A stretch of 64,000 bases of DNA from a virus. Shown piece by piece: positions 31,159 through 39,530 of the stretch. The notes beneath the pieces were generated by a model. The model did no database searches. It was not told the origin of the DNA and was given only the letters and a program-made list of their open reading frames with translations. The translations under genes and the position numbers were made by a program. Numbering within the stretch: the stretch's first letter is position 1; each line of letters opens with the position of its first letter. The stretch is from positions 1-64,000 of the IMG/VR virus record IMGVR_UViG_3300030117_007612. One strand, written 5' to 3'.

Positions 31159-31327
31159 GCGCACAAAAGTTTATCCCGGCGCCGACCTGCCTTTGCAAAG
31201 CAATTTCTATATTATTAGAAAAATTGACGAAAAGAATATTTCGGTGGGCGCTGTTGTTGTTTCGTCCACTTGTCTTGGGTGGCTTTTACTGCTAGCATAT
31301 GCGGGAATTGCTGCTAGCTTTTCTTGA
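31130..31327 (+). CDS. small membrane protein
   Basis: 65 aa, starting 29 bases inside the preceding gene. Basic N-terminus, one transmembrane helix about 40-62 (VGAVVVSSTCLGWLLLLAYA). No family. Its stop lies within the tRNA promoter. Confidence 0.45.
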   Translation: MKPNLTPERKRTKVYPGADLPLQSNFYIIRKIDEKNISVGAVVVSSTCLGWLLLLAYAGIAASFS

Positions 31328-31352
31328 CATTATCTATATGTTAAGTTATAAT
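31324..31352 (+). promoter_or_regulatory. consensus sigma70 promoter of the tRNA cluster
   Basis: TTGACA (31324-31329), 17-base spacer, TATAAT (31347-31352), starting eight bases before the tRNA-Arg. A perfect match to both hexamers. Confidence 0.88.
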
Positions 31353-31360
31353 AGGACGAT

Positions 31361-31437
31361 GCACCCGTAGCTCAGCTGGATAGAGCATCGGCCTTCTAAG
31401 CCGAGGGTCATAGGTTCGAATCCTATCGGGTGTGCCA
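31361..31437 (+). tRNA. tRNA-Arg (anticodon TCT)
   Basis: Cloverleaf is complete: acceptor GCACCCG/CGGGTGT (G1-U72 wobble), D-arm TAGCTCAGCTGGATAGAGC, anticodon stem TCGGC/GCCGA with loop CTTCTAA, T-arm with GGTTCGAATCC, encoded CCA. Reads AGA, a codon frequent in these A+T-rich phage genes. Confidence 0.95.
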
Positions 31438-31459
31438 TAACAATCAATAGGAAAAAATT

Positions 31460-31894
31460 ATGAAAACCAAAACACCTTATGATACCGTTGTTGTTAGCGG
31501 CGGGTTTGATCCTGTTCATGTTGGACATGTTAGGATGATTACTGAAGCTGCTGAGCATGGAGATGTAATTGTAGTAGCCAATTCTGATGAGTGGCTTTTA
31601 AACAAGAAAGGATACGTATTTATGAAATGGGAGGAAAGGGCTGAGATCTTGTCCTCGTTTAAGGGGGTCATCCGCGTTGAGAGAGTGGATGATAGTGATG
31701 GCACAGTATGCGAAGCTTTAGAAAGAATCGAGCCGACATACTTTGCCAACGGCGGCGACAGAAAAGAGACAAACACACCAGAAATGAAGGTATGCAACGA
31801 TAAGGGTATTGAATTGTTGTGGAATATTGGCGGCGGCAAAATACAAAGCAGTTCCGACTTAGTTAAAAATTATGAAGAAAAAAGATTACAATAA
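31460..31894 (+). CDS. HxGH cytidylyltransferase (TagD/RfaE-C-like)
   Basis: 144 aa, typical single-domain length. 'VSGGFDPVHVGHVRMI' (about 12-27) contains the H-x-G-H nucleotide-binding motif, and 'KWEERAEILSSF' the conserved 'ER' helix. The usual C-terminal I-S-S-T-x-x-R is replaced by 'IQSSSDLV'. Family members transfer CMP or AMP to phosphorylated sugars or polyols (glycerol-3-P, heptose-P). It may supply an activated sugar to the glycan genes downstream. It lies between tRNA-Arg and tRNA-Asn. Confidence 0.85.
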   Translation: MKTKTPYDTVVVSGGFDPVHVGHVRMITEAAEHGDVIVVANSDEWLLNKKGYVFMKWEERAEILSSFKGVIRVERVDDSDGTVCEALERIEPTYFANGGDRKETNTPEMKVCNDKGIELLWNIGGGKIQSSSDLVKNYEEKRLQ

Positions 31895-31900
31895 AATTAA

Positions 31901-31977
31901 TGGGGCGAAGCGCCACAGGCAGGTGCACCGGGTTGTTACCCCGGCCGTTGCTGGTTCGAGTCCAGCCGCCCCAGCCA
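31901..31977 (+). tRNA. tRNA-Asn (anticodon GTT)
   Basis: Acceptor TGGGGCG/CGCCCCA, discriminator G, encoded CCA. Anticodon stem CCGGG/CCCGG with loop TTGTTAC. T-arm GGTTCGAGTCC. The acceptor starts with an unusual U1-A72 pair. Confidence 0.9.
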
Positions 31978-31981
31978 TTAC

Positions 31982-32056
31982 GCGGGAGTAGCTCAGTGGT
32001 AGAGCCCCACGTTGCCAACGTGGATGTCGCGGGTTCGAATCCCGTCTCCCGCTCCA
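31982..32056 (+). tRNA. tRNA-Gly (anticodon GCC)
   Basis: Acceptor GCGGGAG/CTCCCGC, D-arm TAGCTCAGTGGTAGAGC, anticodon stem CCACG/CGTGG with loop TTGCCAA, T-arm GGGTTCGAATCCC, discriminator T, encoded CCA. Four bases after tRNA-Asn. Confidence 0.95.
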
Positions 32057-32096
32057 TTTTTTTTGTTGAACTTCTATATACTATAGAGAGGTTTTA

Positions 32097-32699
32097 ATGA
32101 AAAATATATTTTTTCTACTTTTTCTTATAGGTTGCAGCAATCCAGCAGAATTAAAAGTAAGTGAGCTTGATACCTCCCAACAGGAGCAAGTAGATCCACC
32201 AGAACCGCCAGTTTTTGGTGTAATTGCAAATGAGGATTGCTCCCATGTAAATGTGGGAGATAAAGCATGCAATTTAAGATTACTTGATCAAAACGGTGAA
32301 ATTTGGGAATTATATGATTTGATTGGAAATGTGGTAGTCTTGGATTTTTCAACTTCGTGGTGCGGGCCATGCCAAACGGTAGGTCATTATTTACAGCCTT
32401 TGCAAGACGATTATCAGTCAATGGATGTTAGTATTGTTACGATTTTAATCGATGGATATGTGCCGGGTACCCCACCTAGCGAATACGACATGAATGATTG
32501 GGTTAGTTCCCACAATGTTACATCGGTCTCTGTTCTACAAGGCGCCCGCGACTTAGTCATGGATCCAACAGGTGTAGAAGGATATATAATATCTTCTTTT
32601 CCTACATTCTTTTATATCGACAGGAATATGAAATTCTATTCTGGGCATTCGGGATACAACGATCAATATGTGAGAGAAAAAATTGATGAAGCTTTATAA
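32097..32699 (+). CDS. TlpA/thioredoxin-like lipoprotein
   Basis: 200 aa. Lipoprotein signal with Cys in 'FFLLFLIGCSNP' (residue 13). A Pro/Glu-rich linker precedes a thioredoxin fold of the TlpA/ResA type: 'VVLDFSTSWCGPCQTV' has the W-C-G-P-C redox motif (about 88-92), and 'SSFPTFFYIDRNMKFYSG' the cis-Pro loop. It would act as a periplasmic thiol-disulfide oxidoreductase. Like the VWA lipoprotein it looks host-derived. Confidence 0.88.
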   Translation: MKNIFFLLFLIGCSNPAELKVSELDTSQQEQVDPPEPPVFGVIANEDCSHVNVGDKACNLRLLDQNGEIWELYDLIGNVVVLDFSTSWCGPCQTVGHYLQPLQDDYQSMDVSIVTILIDGYVPGTPPSEYDMNDWVSSHNVTSVSVLQGARDLVMDPTGVEGYIISSFPTFFYIDRNMKFYSGHSGYNDQYVREKIDEAL

Positions 32700-32728
32700 T
32701 TGATTTTATTGTGATATAGTGTTAATAT
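32700..32728 (+). promoter_or_regulatory. possible promoter upstream of phoH
   Basis: TTGATT (32700-32705), 17-base spacer, TAATAT (32723-32728). Weaker than the other promoters. The 32729-32791 leader is A+T rich. Confidence 0.45.
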
Positions 32729-32791
32729 TATCTATAATTGAGGCTTAAACAAATAATTATATAACTAATTATAACAACCAACTAATGTTTT

Positions 32792-34129
32792 ATGAGAAAG
32801 AAAAATTACGTAATTGACACCAGTGTTTATTTAACAGATTCTGAGTCAATAAAAAGTTTTGGAAACAATGACATCATCATCCCCCTGAAGGTCTTGGAAG
32901 AGATTGATTGTCACAAGAAAAGGCAAGATAATGTTGGCGCGAATGCGCGTCGAATTATAAGGTTTTTGGATAATTTGTGTCAAAAGGGAGACCTTAGCAA
33001 GGGTGTAAGAATTGAAAAAGGAAAGGGAATCGTATCTGTAAAATCCCTAAACGATGTAGAGTTAAAGTTAAATTCTCTGACACCCAACCTTAACCAAGAT
33101 GTACCAGACCATATTATTGTCGCGACGGCACTTACTGTAAAAAGTGAACAGCCAAATCGAAAAACTGTTATGGTGACAAATGATATTAATATGAGAGTTA
33201 TATGCAACTCTTTAGGATTAGAGTGTGAAGAATATAACCCCGCACAAGTTGTTGAAAACATAGAAAGATTATACACAGGATTTTCGTCCATCTTAGTTGA
33301 CGAACAGACAGTTGATCAACTTTATTCGGGTGAAGAATTAATTTTAGATCAGGAATTAAAGAATGTGTGCCCAAATGAATATTTAATGCTGATTTCAAAC
33401 ACAAATGAAAAAAAGACAGCTCTTGCTCGATATTTGGGGCCTGAAACAGCCTTGAGAAGAATTTCAAAGTTCAAAAAAGGAATATGGGGAGTTACGTCTA
33501 GAAACAAAGAGCAATTATTTGCCCTAGATTTGCTTATGGACCCCACTGTGCCAATAGTCACTCTGGTGGGTAAGGCTGGCTCCGGCAAGACGCTCTGCGC
33601 CATAGCAGCCGGCCTTGAGCAGGTAATGAGTAGTGCCGGCGATTCTAAAGCATATAAAAGAATGATTGTGTCCCGACCGGTCCAACCTTTAGGAAAGGAC
33701 ATAGGATTTCTTCCGGGCACTCTCGAAGACAAGATGACCCCATGGTTGACTCCAATTCAAGACAATTTGAAATTTTTAATGGGCGACGATCGTGCAACAT
33801 TAGATATGTATATGCAAAAAGGCATGATAGAAATTGAAGCACTAACATATATTCGAGGAAGATCTATATCAAACGCATTTATTATTATAGATGAGGCTCA
33901 GAATCTATCTAGTCACGAATTAAAAACAATTATTACGCGCGTCGGAGAAGGAACAAAAATTGTCTTAACCGGCGACATCGAACAGATTGATAGTCCATTC
34001 GTTGATGAAACTACGAATGGCTTGACATATGCAATTGAAAAATTTAAAAATCATACGTTAGCTGGTCACGTAACCTTACATAAGGGAGAGCGCTCCAAGG
34101 TTGCATCACTGGCGGCGAGAATACTATAA
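32792..34129 (+). CDS. phoH: PhoH family ATPase with N-terminal PIN domain
   Basis: 445 aa. Residues 1-150 are a PIN RNase domain with 'YVIDTSVYLTD' (Asp at about 7), 'KVLEEIDCHKK' and 'DVPDHIIVATA' plus 'MVTNDINMR' supplying the acidic sites. The PhoH ATPase follows from about 225, with Walker A 'GKAGSGKT' (about 256-263) and Walker B 'AFIIIDEAQNL' (about 355-365). This is the PhoH2 arrangement, a proposed RNA helicase-nuclease; many phage PhoH proteins lack the PIN part. Preceded by an uncertain promoter. Confidence 0.93.
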   Translation: MRKKNYVIDTSVYLTDSESIKSFGNNDIIIPLKVLEEIDCHKKRQDNVGANARRIIRFLDNLCQKGDLSKGVRIEKGKGIVSVKSLNDVELKLNSLTPNLNQDVPDHIIVATALTVKSEQPNRKTVMVTNDINMRVICNSLGLECEEYNPAQVVENIERLYTGFSSILVDEQTVDQLYSGEELILDQELKNVCPNEYLMLISNTNEKKTALARYLGPETALRRISKFKKGIWGVTSRNKEQLFALDLLMDPTVPIVTLVGKAGSGKTLCAIAAGLEQVMSSAGDSKAYKRMIVSRPVQPLGKDIGFLPGTLEDKMTPWLTPIQDNLKFLMGDDRATLDMYMQKGMIEIEALTYIRGRSISNAFIIIDEAQNLSSHELKTIITRVGEGTKIVLTGDIEQIDSPFVDETTNGLTYAIEKFKNHTLAGHVTLHKGERSKVASLAARIL

Positions 34130-34141
34130 AAAGAGGTTAAT

Positions 34142-34435
34142 ATGGAAAATGATATCACCGAGGAAGAAACTCCTCAAGTTAAAAAAGTGGTCTTTAAAGA
34201 CACAGAATTGAAAAAGCTCATTGTTGATTTTGTCGGAAATTCTCACGATAATGAAAACGTAACAGTTGAGATGATAGTTGAGACAATGGCAAAAGAATTC
34301 CCAGAATTTCTCCTAGCCATTGCTGAGGAAAACTGGATTAGAGGATACCAACAAGCCCTGATTGACGCTGAACAAGACGAACACTTTTTTACAAACGCAG
34401 AAAGCTCACTTGAAAATGAAGAACTACATAGTTGA
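34142..34435 (+). CDS. hypothetical acidic protein
   Basis: 97 aa, 12 bases after phoH with AGAGG ribosome-binding site. 'FKDTELKKLIVDFVGNSHDNENVTVEMIVETMAKEFPEFLLAIAEENWIRGYQQAL', cut here to 'VEMIVETMAKEFPEFLLAIA', suggests two helices. No family. Probably co-transcribed with phoH. Confidence 0.55.
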   Translation: MENDITEEETPQVKKVVFKDTELKKLIVDFVGNSHDNENVTVEMIVETMAKEFPEFLLAIAEENWIRGYQQALIDAEQDEHFFTNAESSLENEELHS

Positions 34436-35120
34436 AAATCAGAAAAAACTAAACTCCGAACAAAAAGAATTCTATAGCATCAACAACACTCACGTTTATA
34501 TAAAAAACAAAATTGTATCACCAAATGGTACAAAAATAAATATTAAAAATGTTGTAGCAAAAATCGAAGAAATTATACCAGCACACTTATTGATGTATGT
34601 TGAATTTATACTTGTTGGCTGGTTTGAAGAATTTGAAAAAAGGGACATAAATTCTTTCTATCAGGATGGAACACTGTATATAAGCAATTTTCAAGATAAT
34701 GAAGACGACATGATCGATGATATTGTACATGAAATAGCACACTCCTTAGAAACTCCTCTTGGTAGGGAAATTTATGGAGATGGTAAAATTGAACAAGAAT
34801 TTATTGGAAAAAGAACAACTTTATATAGAATAATAGAAGAAGAAGGTTATGACGTAAATATTGTTGATTTTTTAAATACTGAGTACAATGAGGAGCTGGA
34901 TAATTTCTTACACAAAACTGTTGGCTACGAAAGATTATCCAACTACATTGCTGGGCTGATGATAAGCCCTTATTCTGCCACATCCATAAGAGAGTACTTC
35001 GCTGAAGTATTCCAAGAATTTTACCTAAGACCAGAACTAGACTTCACTCAGAGGATATCCCCGGCCGCACATGAAAAAATAACTGAACTTCATGTTGGCT
35101 TTTTTCTTGACGAACAATGA
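34416..35120 (+). CDS. HExxH metallopeptidase-like protein
   Basis: 234 aa from the ATG at 34416, near the end of the upstream gene; the frame opens at 34362. 'DIVHEIAHSLETPLG' (about 105-119) is a zinc-binding H-E-x-x-H. About 100 residues later 'IREYFAEVFQEFY' offers the third Glu ligand, a pattern like anthrax-toxin-lethal-factor or SprT-type peptidases. The N-terminus MKNYIVENQKKL loosely resembles the capsid leader at 14-20 kb, but the match is weak. Confidence 0.7.
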   Translation: MKNYIVENQKKLNSEQKEFYSINNTHVYIKNKIVSPNGTKINIKNVVAKIEEIIPAHLLMYVEFILVGWFEEFEKRDINSFYQDGTLYISNFQDNEDDMIDDIVHEIAHSLETPLGREIYGDGKIEQEFIGKRTTLYRIIEEEGYDVNIVDFLNTEYNEELDNFLHKTVGYERLSNYIAGLMISPYSATSIREYFAEVFQEFYLRPELDFTQRISPAAHEKITELHVGFFLDEQ

Positions 35121-35135
35121 TTTTGTTGTTATAAT
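35107..35135 (+). promoter_or_regulatory. sigma70-like promoter
   Basis: TTGACG (35107-35112), 17-base spacer, TATAAT (35130-35135), seven bases before the nuclease ATG at 35142. The transcript would be nearly leaderless. Confidence 0.7.
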
Positions 35136-35141
35136 ATAGCT

Positions 35142-35915
35142 ATGACACAAAAATCACATATTTCCTTTTCCGAATTAAAAGAATGGACACAATGCCCGTT
35201 CTACCACAAATTAGTAAGAGTTGACCGTCTCAGCGGATTCAAGGGCAATGAATACACAGCGTTTGGCTCGGCAATTCATTCGGTGTGTGAGAAGAAATTG
35301 CTCTCTGAAGAGGTTGATAATAATTTTTTTATTAAAGAGTTTCAAAAGAATATAGCCGAACTTGATGATGATGTAGAAATCAACAAAAAGATGGTTGTTG
35401 ACATGATGGGGCAAGGAAAGCGCATAATTCCTGAAATTGATGATGCGTTGAAAGATTATTTTGAGTCCTATGAGGTCGTATCCGTAGAAGAATCATTAAT
35501 GGAGCCATTCGATGAAGATTATAATTTTAAAGGATTCATTGATGCTGTTTTGAAAACCCCTGATGGAAAGTATCACATTGTTGATTGGAAGACGTGCTCT
35601 TGGGGTTGGGATGCTCGCCGGCGCTCTGAGCCAATGGTCACTTATCAATTAACCTTTTATAAACATTTTTATGCGAAGAAGCACGGTATTGATCCAAAAA
35701 ATATCGAAACGCACTTCGCACTACTTAAAAGAACTGCAAAATCGGATCGTGTAGAATTTTTTAGGGTCACCTCTGGTCCTCGAAAAACAGAAAATGCAAT
35801 CAAATTATTGCACAAAGCACTATACAATATTAAAAATAAACGATATATTAAGAACCGATTATCTTGCACATCCGGATATGGGTGCAAATTTTATAAGACA
35901 GAACACTGTCCTTGA
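35142..35915 (+). CDS. RecB-like PD-(D/E)XK nuclease with C-terminal Cys cluster
   Basis: 257 aa. 'SFSELKEWTQCPFYHKL' and 'FGSAIHSVCEKKL' form the RecB/Cas4-like N-terminal part, and 'FKGFIDAVLKTPDGKYHIVDWKT', shown here as 'GFIDAV' and 'HIVDWKTC', gives the D...D-x-K core with catalytic Asp, Asp and Lys. Cys at about 26 plus the C-terminal 'CTSGYGCKFYKTEHC' make four Cys, probably an iron-sulfur cluster as in Cas4/AddB. Such exonucleases occur in marine T4-like phages and may act in recombination or host DNA breakdown. Confidence 0.88.
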   Translation: MTQKSHISFSELKEWTQCPFYHKLVRVDRLSGFKGNEYTAFGSAIHSVCEKKLLSEEVDNNFFIKEFQKNIAELDDDVEINKKMVVDMMGQGKRIIPEIDDALKDYFESYEVVSVEESLMEPFDEDYNFKGFIDAVLKTPDGKYHIVDWKTCSWGWDARRRSEPMVTYQLTFYKHFYAKKHGIDPKNIETHFALLKRTAKSDRVEFFRVTSGPRKTENAIKLLHKALYNIKNKRYIKNRLSCTSGYGCKFYKTEHCP

Positions 35916-35924
35916 GGAACATAT

Positions 35925-37214
35925 ATGGAAAATAAAAAACTTAAGATTCTAACAATTTCTGATCATCCGCTATCTCCATCTGGCGTAGGGACACAGACAA
36001 AATATTTTATTGAATCTTTAATTAAAACTGGAAATTATAGATTTATCTGCCTAGGCGGCGCTATTAAACATCATGACTATACCCCTGTTAAAGTGGCGCC
36101 ATACAATGAAGATTGGCTTATTTACCCTGTTGATGGATATGGTGATCACGAAAAAATTCGTTCTATTATTAGAAATGAAAAACCAGACGTATTGTGGTTT
36201 ATGACTGACCCAAGATTTTTTACGTGGCTGTGGGAAATTGAAGATGAAATTAGAGCCTTGATGCCAATGGTATACTATCACGTGTGGGATAATTACCCTG
36301 CTCCACATTTTAACAGGCAGTTTTACGAATCAAACGATGTTATCGTGACAATCTCCAAAGTAACAGATGATATTGTTTCAAAAGTTGCTCCGGATGTTGA
36401 TCGCGTATACATACCTCACGCGGTTGATCCTTCAATCTTTAGACCAACCGATGGTACTGACGAGCTTTTTAAGAACAGCATAACCGTAAGAGAAAGAGTA
36501 TTTAATGCCAGCTATGAAGAAACCAAAGATAAATTGCTTTTCTTCTGGAACAATAGAAACGCTAGACGAAAACAAAGTGGATCACTAATTTGGTGGTTTA
36601 AGAAATATCTAGACGTTGTTGGTCATGACAAAGCATCACTCTTGATGCACACAGACCCCAAAGATCCAAATGGGCAAGACTTGACGCATATAATGGAGCA
36701 TCTTGGGTTAAATAAGGGTCAAGTGATGATTTCCAACAACAAAATCTCGCCCCATGACCTAGCAGCTATGTATAATGCTGCAGATTGTACGCTTAACATT
36801 TCCGACGCTGAAGGATTTGGGTTGGCAACGCTTGAGTCTCTGTCATGTGAAACACCGATTATCGTGTGCATGACGGGCGGATTGCAAGAGCAGGTTACTG
36901 ATGGTGAAAATTGGTTTGGTTTTGGTATTGAACCAACATCAAAAGCAGTTATCGGCTCGCAACAAGTACCTTATATTTGCGAAGACAGAATATCAGAGCA
37001 AGACTTTGTCGACACGCTTGTTAAACTTACAAATCTGACAAGCGAGCAGCGAAAAGAATTAGGCCAAGCCGGCCGTCAGCATGTAATGAAAAATTATAGC
37101 TTTGAGGAATTTGAAAAAAGTTGGGTAAACACCATGAGTTCAATTGTTGAAAAGTATGGCTCATGGGAAGATAGACAAAATTATGAACGTTGGAGGCTTC
37201 TGGAGGTAGCATGA
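35925..37214 (+). CDS. GT4-type (GT-B) glycosyltransferase
   Basis: 429 aa; first gene of the glycan cassette, with AGGAAC upstream. N-terminal acceptor domain starts 'ILTISDHPLSPSGVGTQTKYF'. The C-terminal donor domain carries 'DAEGFGLATLESLSCETPII', the E-x7-E motif of retaining GT4 enzymes. Uses a nucleotide-sugar donor to extend a glycan; the sugar cannot be told. ATGA overlap with the next GT4 suggests a coordinated pair. Confidence 0.85.
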   Translation: MENKKLKILTISDHPLSPSGVGTQTKYFIESLIKTGNYRFICLGGAIKHHDYTPVKVAPYNEDWLIYPVDGYGDHEKIRSIIRNEKPDVLWFMTDPRFFTWLWEIEDEIRALMPMVYYHVWDNYPAPHFNRQFYESNDVIVTISKVTDDIVSKVAPDVDRVYIPHAVDPSIFRPTDGTDELFKNSITVRERVFNASYEETKDKLLFFWNNRNARRKQSGSLIWWFKKYLDVVGHDKASLLMHTDPKDPNGQDLTHIMEHLGLNKGQVMISNNKISPHDLAAMYNAADCTLNISDAEGFGLATLESLSCETPIIVCMTGGLQEQVTDGENWFGFGIEPTSKAVIGSQQVPYICEDRISEQDFVDTLVKLTNLTSEQRKELGQAGRQHVMKNYSFEEFEKSWVNTMSSIVEKYGSWEDRQNYERWRLLEVA

Positions 37215-38476
37215 AAAAGAAGATATTAGTTAAGGCGCCCGTTTTAACACGAAGTGGATATGGCGAGCATTCTAGATTTATATTACAAGCACTTCGCTCG
37301 CGTGAAGATTTGTTTGATATATATGTTGTTCCCTTGAACTGGGGCCAAACAAGCTGGATTATTGAATCTGATGAAGATCGAGAATGGGTTGATAAAGCAA
37401 TTCTGGAGACCACCAAATACCTGCATGAATTCAACAACGATCATGGCAATCAAGGAAAAAAGCCATTCGATATATCCCTTCAGGTAACAATTCCAAACGA
37501 ATGGGAAGACTTAGCCACAAAAAATATTGGTGTTACTGCTGGAATTGAGACCACCAAAGTTGCGCCGGCTTGGATTGAAAAAGCAAAAATGATGGACAAG
37601 ATTATTGTTCCCTCGAAACACTCTAGAGATATTTACAACAACACAGCATACCAAGCGACCAATAATATCACTAAAGAAACTTTATTGTTTAAAAACGATA
37701 CCGAGATTTCAGTAGTGCCATACTCTTCTAGAAAATTTAAACCAGCTAAGATTAATCTAGACTTCGAAACAGATTTTAATTTTTTCACAGTATCACAGTG
37801 GTCTCCTAGAAAGAATATTGAAAACACTATTAAATGGTTTATTGAAGAATTTTATGACAACTCAAATGTTGGTCTTGTTGTTAAGACCAATCTGGCGAAA
37901 AATTGCTTGATGGACAGAGAGGTTTGTTTTGAGAGGATTAAATCCTTATTGTCAGAATATAAGGAACGTGAATGTAAGGTTTATTTATTACATGGTCACA
38001 TGTCTGACGAAGAATTGGCGGCTGTTTATAAACACCCGAAAGTTAAATCCTATTACACCTTAACTCATGGAGAGGGATTTGGTTTACCAATCTTTGAAGC
38101 TGCGTGTCAAGGCTTACCGGTAATAGCACCATCTTGGAGCGGGCACTGTGATTTCTTATTTGCACCATCATCGAGAGGCAAGAATAGCAGAGCAAAATCA
38201 CACTTCTTGAAAGTCGAGTATGATCTTGAGGTCATTCCCGAACATGTGGCGTGGGATGGTGTCATAGAGAAGGATTCAATGTGGTGCGTTCCGCGCCAAG
38301 GTAGTGCGAAGATGGCACTGAGAAACATGTACAAGAATCACGAAAAGCACAAAACTGCAGCAAAGAAACTGCAAAAGTGGGCATTGAAGGAATTTTCTCC
38401 TGAAAAGCTCTATAAAGAAGTTATAAACATTTTGGAGGTTGAGGACAATGACGACGACCTTGTTGTTGTCCAGTAA
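37211..38476 (+). CDS. GT4-type (GT-B) glycosyltransferase
   Basis: 421 aa from the ATG at 37211. 'KAPVLTRSGYGEHSRFI' resembles the acceptor-domain Gly loop, and 'THGEGFGLPIFEAACQGLPVI' is the E-x7-E donor motif. It diverges from its neighbour, so the two probably make different linkages. Eight bases separate it from the following GT2. Confidence 0.85.
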   Translation: MKKKILVKAPVLTRSGYGEHSRFILQALRSREDLFDIYVVPLNWGQTSWIIESDEDREWVDKAILETTKYLHEFNNDHGNQGKKPFDISLQVTIPNEWEDLATKNIGVTAGIETTKVAPAWIEKAKMMDKIIVPSKHSRDIYNNTAYQATNNITKETLLFKNDTEISVVPYSSRKFKPAKINLDFETDFNFFTVSQWSPRKNIENTIKWFIEEFYDNSNVGLVVKTNLAKNCLMDREVCFERIKSLLSEYKERECKVYLLHGHMSDEELAAVYKHPKVKSYYTLTHGEGFGLPIFEAACQGLPVIAPSWSGHCDFLFAPSSRGKNSRAKSHFLKVEYDLEVIPEHVAWDGVIEKDSMWCVPRQGSAKMALRNMYKNHEKHKTAAKKLQKWALKEFSPEKLYKEVINILEVEDNDDDLVVVQ

Positions 38477-38481
38477 TTATT

Positions 38482-39522
38482 ATGCAAGAATATTTTACAT
38501 GCAACATGTTCTCCGAGCAGAACATAGATTTTAACGGCAAATTCAAAGTAGTTCAAAAAGAACTAACGCCAGTTAATGAAAGCGAGTTAGGACCCCGCGA
38601 TATCACATATGATTGTGTGTGGGCCGGCTCAAAACAAATTGATAACACGAAGCCTTTTGTTGTTGTACCAATTAGGGATAATTCGAAATTGTTAAAATTT
38701 ACATTAAACAATTTTAAGAAAGCAAACTTTTTCAATTATGTTAATGTGATTATAGTCGATGATAGATCAGAAGAAGATCTGCATTCAATTTGTAAAGAAT
38801 ACAACACCAGCTATCTCAAGATGGATAACGATAAGGGATTTAGCTTTTCAATGCTCAACAATGTTGCTGCATACATCGCAAAGCGTTTGGGTGGCGAAAA
38901 GGTTATTTTTTGGAACAGCGATTTGTGGATTGACAAGATTTCTTATTTTAAGAAGCTTATCTCAAAACACGATTCATCCGGAGCTACAATATCAGGCTCC
39001 AAACTCCTATATCCACACAAGAGTTTACATGACGACGAACATAGTGTAAACATTAAGACACACTTTCCAAACAAGACAGACGGAAGCTATAAGGGCACTG
39101 TACAGTTTGGAAACTGTCGCTGGCTGCCAATGCAGATGCAAGCACAAGATGGAGCTTACAACGCATTTATTCCGATTCACTACAAACGATTTGCAGATAA
39201 AAGTGATCCATGTGTAAATTGTGACACCGGAACAGAATTTGTGACTGGAGCCTTGCAGGTGGTTGATTTGAATTGGTTTATTGAGAATGGCGGATACAAC
39301 CCCTCGTTGCCAAAGGTTTTTCAAGATGTTGACTTATGCTTGCGCGCAGTTACTCAAGGTAAAAAGGTAATGTATTTTGGCAAAGATATTCATTTCTTTC
39401 ACGATGAGTCATATAATCATTTCTCAAATAAAAATCAAGAAAAAATCGACACCCAGTTTCACGCCGACAGTACTTTGTTTGGTAGAATCTGGCGCGGCCG
39501 CATCGAAGCCTTAATTTTATAG
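38482..39522 (+). CDS. GT2-type (GT-A) glycosyltransferase
   Basis: 346 aa. The GT-A fold starts unusually late, at about residue 52 ('PFVVVPIRDNSKLLKFTLNN'). 'VIIVDDRSEED' is the nucleotide-binding strand and 'VIFWNSDLWID' a D-x-D-like metal site with Asn. 'KVFQDVDLCLRAV' matches the ED-x-D catalytic-base region. The 50-residue N-terminal extension is unknown. Inverting transfer expected. Confidence 0.8.
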   Translation: MQEYFTCNMFSEQNIDFNGKFKVVQKELTPVNESELGPRDITYDCVWAGSKQIDNTKPFVVVPIRDNSKLLKFTLNNFKKANFFNYVNVIIVDDRSEEDLHSICKEYNTSYLKMDNDKGFSFSMLNNVAAYIAKRLGGEKVIFWNSDLWIDKISYFKKLISKHDSSGATISGSKLLYPHKSLHDDEHSVNIKTHFPNKTDGSYKGTVQFGNCRWLPMQMQAQDGAYNAFIPIHYKRFADKSDPCVNCDTGTEFVTGALQVVDLNWFIENGGYNPSLPKVFQDVDLCLRAVTQGKKVMYFGKDIHFFHDESYNHFSNKNQEKIDTQFHADSTLFGRIWRGRIEALIL

Positions 39523-39530
39523 GTTACAGA

